From positions 55,484 to 119,483 of the forward strand of contig NZ_AYKF01000099.1 in assembly GCF_003732545.1 (NCBI RefSeq): a DNA stretch of 64,000 nucleotides, read 5' to 3'. This document shows positions 63,356-64,000 of the stretch, piece after piece. The DNA comes from Salinisphaera orenii subsp. halophila YIM 95161 (lineage in GTDB: Bacteria > Pseudomonadota > Gammaproteobacteria > Nevskiales > Salinisphaeraceae). Under the pieces are notes generated by a model. That model made no database searches. It saw only the letters and a list, made by a program, of their open reading frames with translations, and was not told the origin of the DNA. Positions within the stretch are counted from its first letter, which is position 1. Every line of letters starts with the position of its first letter. A program made the translations under genes and the position numbers.

Positions 63356-63670
63356 ATGAGCGATATCCGAATACTGAAACGCGGGCTGCTCAACGCCGCC
63401 CTGGTGGGCGGGCTGCTCGCGCTGGCAATGGCCGTGCCGGCCATCGCCGCGGATCAGGCCAAAGAGGGCGACGACACCACCATGCCGGCGACCGAACATC
63501 AGAGTGAGAGTCTGGAAAACGTGCCGGACGACGCCGACAGCCGGGATACGCAGGAATCCGGCGAGACGACCGGCGACATGCCGACGACCGAGTCGCAGCA
63601 GGAACATCTGGAAGAGAAAGACAACATGTCCAGCGACGACGGCGAGTCGGATTCCGATCAGAAGCAGTAA
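63356..63670 (+). CDS. Small exported acidic protein with two PATxxQxxxLE motifs
   Basis: The 104-residue product has a signal peptide (AALVGGLLALAMAVPAIAA) and a very acidic mature part. It contains MPATEHQSESLE and, 32 residues on, MPTTESQQEHLE, both like VPATRSQMQVLE of the neighbouring protein, so the two genes look like diverged paralogues. The GAGGAG site fits ATG 63356 (six bases) better than the ATG three bases earlier. A terminator follows. The function is unknown; a role in the halophile periplasm is possible. Confidence 0.75.
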   Translation: MSDIRILKRGLLNAALVGGLLALAMAVPAIAADQAKEGDDTTMPATEHQSESLENVPDDADSRDTQESGETTGDMPTTESQQEHLEEKDNMSSDDGESDSDQKQ

Positions 63671-63703
63671 CTCCGGACGCCCGTCTACGGTCGATCCGAT
63701 CCG

Positions 63704-63733
63704 AATGTCCGGCCCCCGGCCGGACATTTTTTT
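63704..63733 (+). terminator. Rho-independent terminator
   Basis: AATGTCCGGC pairs with GCCGGACATT around a 5-base loop and is followed by seven T in all. It ends the acidic protein gene. Confidence 0.92.
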
Positions 63734-63778
63734 GTGCGTATCGCGTGCTGACCCACCGTGCATTTAGTCTCGCTGCCG

Positions 63779-64000
63779 ATGCACGATTCGATTCAAGATC
63801 GCCGGAACGACAGTTGCGGCCGCGCGGGCCTGCCGCGCCGCCACGCGATTCGACTGCGTCACTACTGGCGCAGCCTCGGCTGGGCGCACCATGACAGCAT
63901 CGATATCGAACTGCTGGCCCGGGGCCTCATTCGGGAAATCGCCGACCCGCGGGCGGCGAGCCGTTTTCTGCTCACCGAAGCGGGCCGCGCCGCGCCCGCC
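63779..64000 (+). CDS. Protein of unknown function, N-terminal part (runs off right edge)
   Basis: The frame is open from ATG 63779 to the end, 74 codons. It contains LPRRHAIRLRHYWRSLGW and FLLTEAGRAA; the latter resembles the end of a winged-helix domain, but that is weak. No clear ribosome site is seen. Codon use is like that of neighbouring genes. Confidence 0.5.
   Translation, partial: MHDSIQDRRNDSCGRAGLPRRHAIRLRHYWRSLGWAHHDSIDIELLARGLIREIADPRAASRFLLTEAGRAAPA

Overview
The window is GC-rich (by eye about two thirds G+C) and nearly all chromosomal-looking, with tightly packed, translationally coupled operons. The gene families (red-type RuBisCO with CbbX, PuuD-type urate oxidase, PaoABC, OprD porin, CzcCBA) and the acidic Asp/Ser-rich linkers on several exported proteins suggest a halotolerant marine proteobacterium. 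My guess is a gammaproteobacterium of the Salinisphaera type, but no marker gene here proves that. No tRNA, rRNA or CRISPR array is visible.

Layout. 1-4.3 kb is a decayed mobile or phage-derived island: a partial HNH/AP2-type gene at the left edge, a small acidic protein, a serine recombinase, a Rha-type phage regulator, a lipoprotein and long stretches without genes. 4.7-6.0 kb is puuD (urate oxidation). 6.3-13.1 kb is a complete beta-hydroxyaspartate cycle locus (bhcABCD plus divergent bhcR) with an OprD porin as its last gene. 13.2-27.6 kb is purine catabolism: a GntR regulator, puuE, uraD, then an eight-gene forward operon (allA, an allantoin-racemase-like gene, an NCS2 permease, uraH, an 8-oxoguanine/guanine deaminase, a Tat-exported molybdenum hydroxylase with its 2Fe-2S and tri-heme cytochrome partners), a LysR gene and allE. 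28.4-36.0 kb is a lanthanide-type alcohol dehydrogenase operon (xoxF, xoxG, xoxJ, quinoprotein-relay genes, conserved unknowns). 36.5-37.2 kb encodes a response regulator that lacks its phosphorylation residues. 37.3-43.0 kb is paoABC with two molybdenum-cofactor maturation genes. 43.2-52.0 kb is the Calvin cycle: cbbLSX-rpe and cbbT-fba-prk on the minus strand around a forward cbbR. 52.2-60.9 kb is metal efflux (CzcCBA-like plus a CDF pump), followed by a MATE exporter and two related tiny exported proteins.

How it fits together. Purine breakdown ends in glyoxylate and urea through AllA. The adjacent bhc genes convert two glyoxylate to oxaloacetate without carbon loss, so purine carbon could be assimilated directly. 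A TTGTATCCAA-like box recurs before puuD, allE, gntR, uraD/allA and, with a mismatch, bhcA, suggesting one regulon. The same bhc cycle could also rescue glycolate carbon made by the oxygenase side reaction of the nearby RuBisCO. XoxF, PaoABC and the Calvin genes together look like a module for oxidising an alcohol to an aldehyde and acid while fixing CO2. Only allantoate-to-ureidoglycine conversion, formate oxidation and FBPase would have to be encoded elsewhere for these routes to close.
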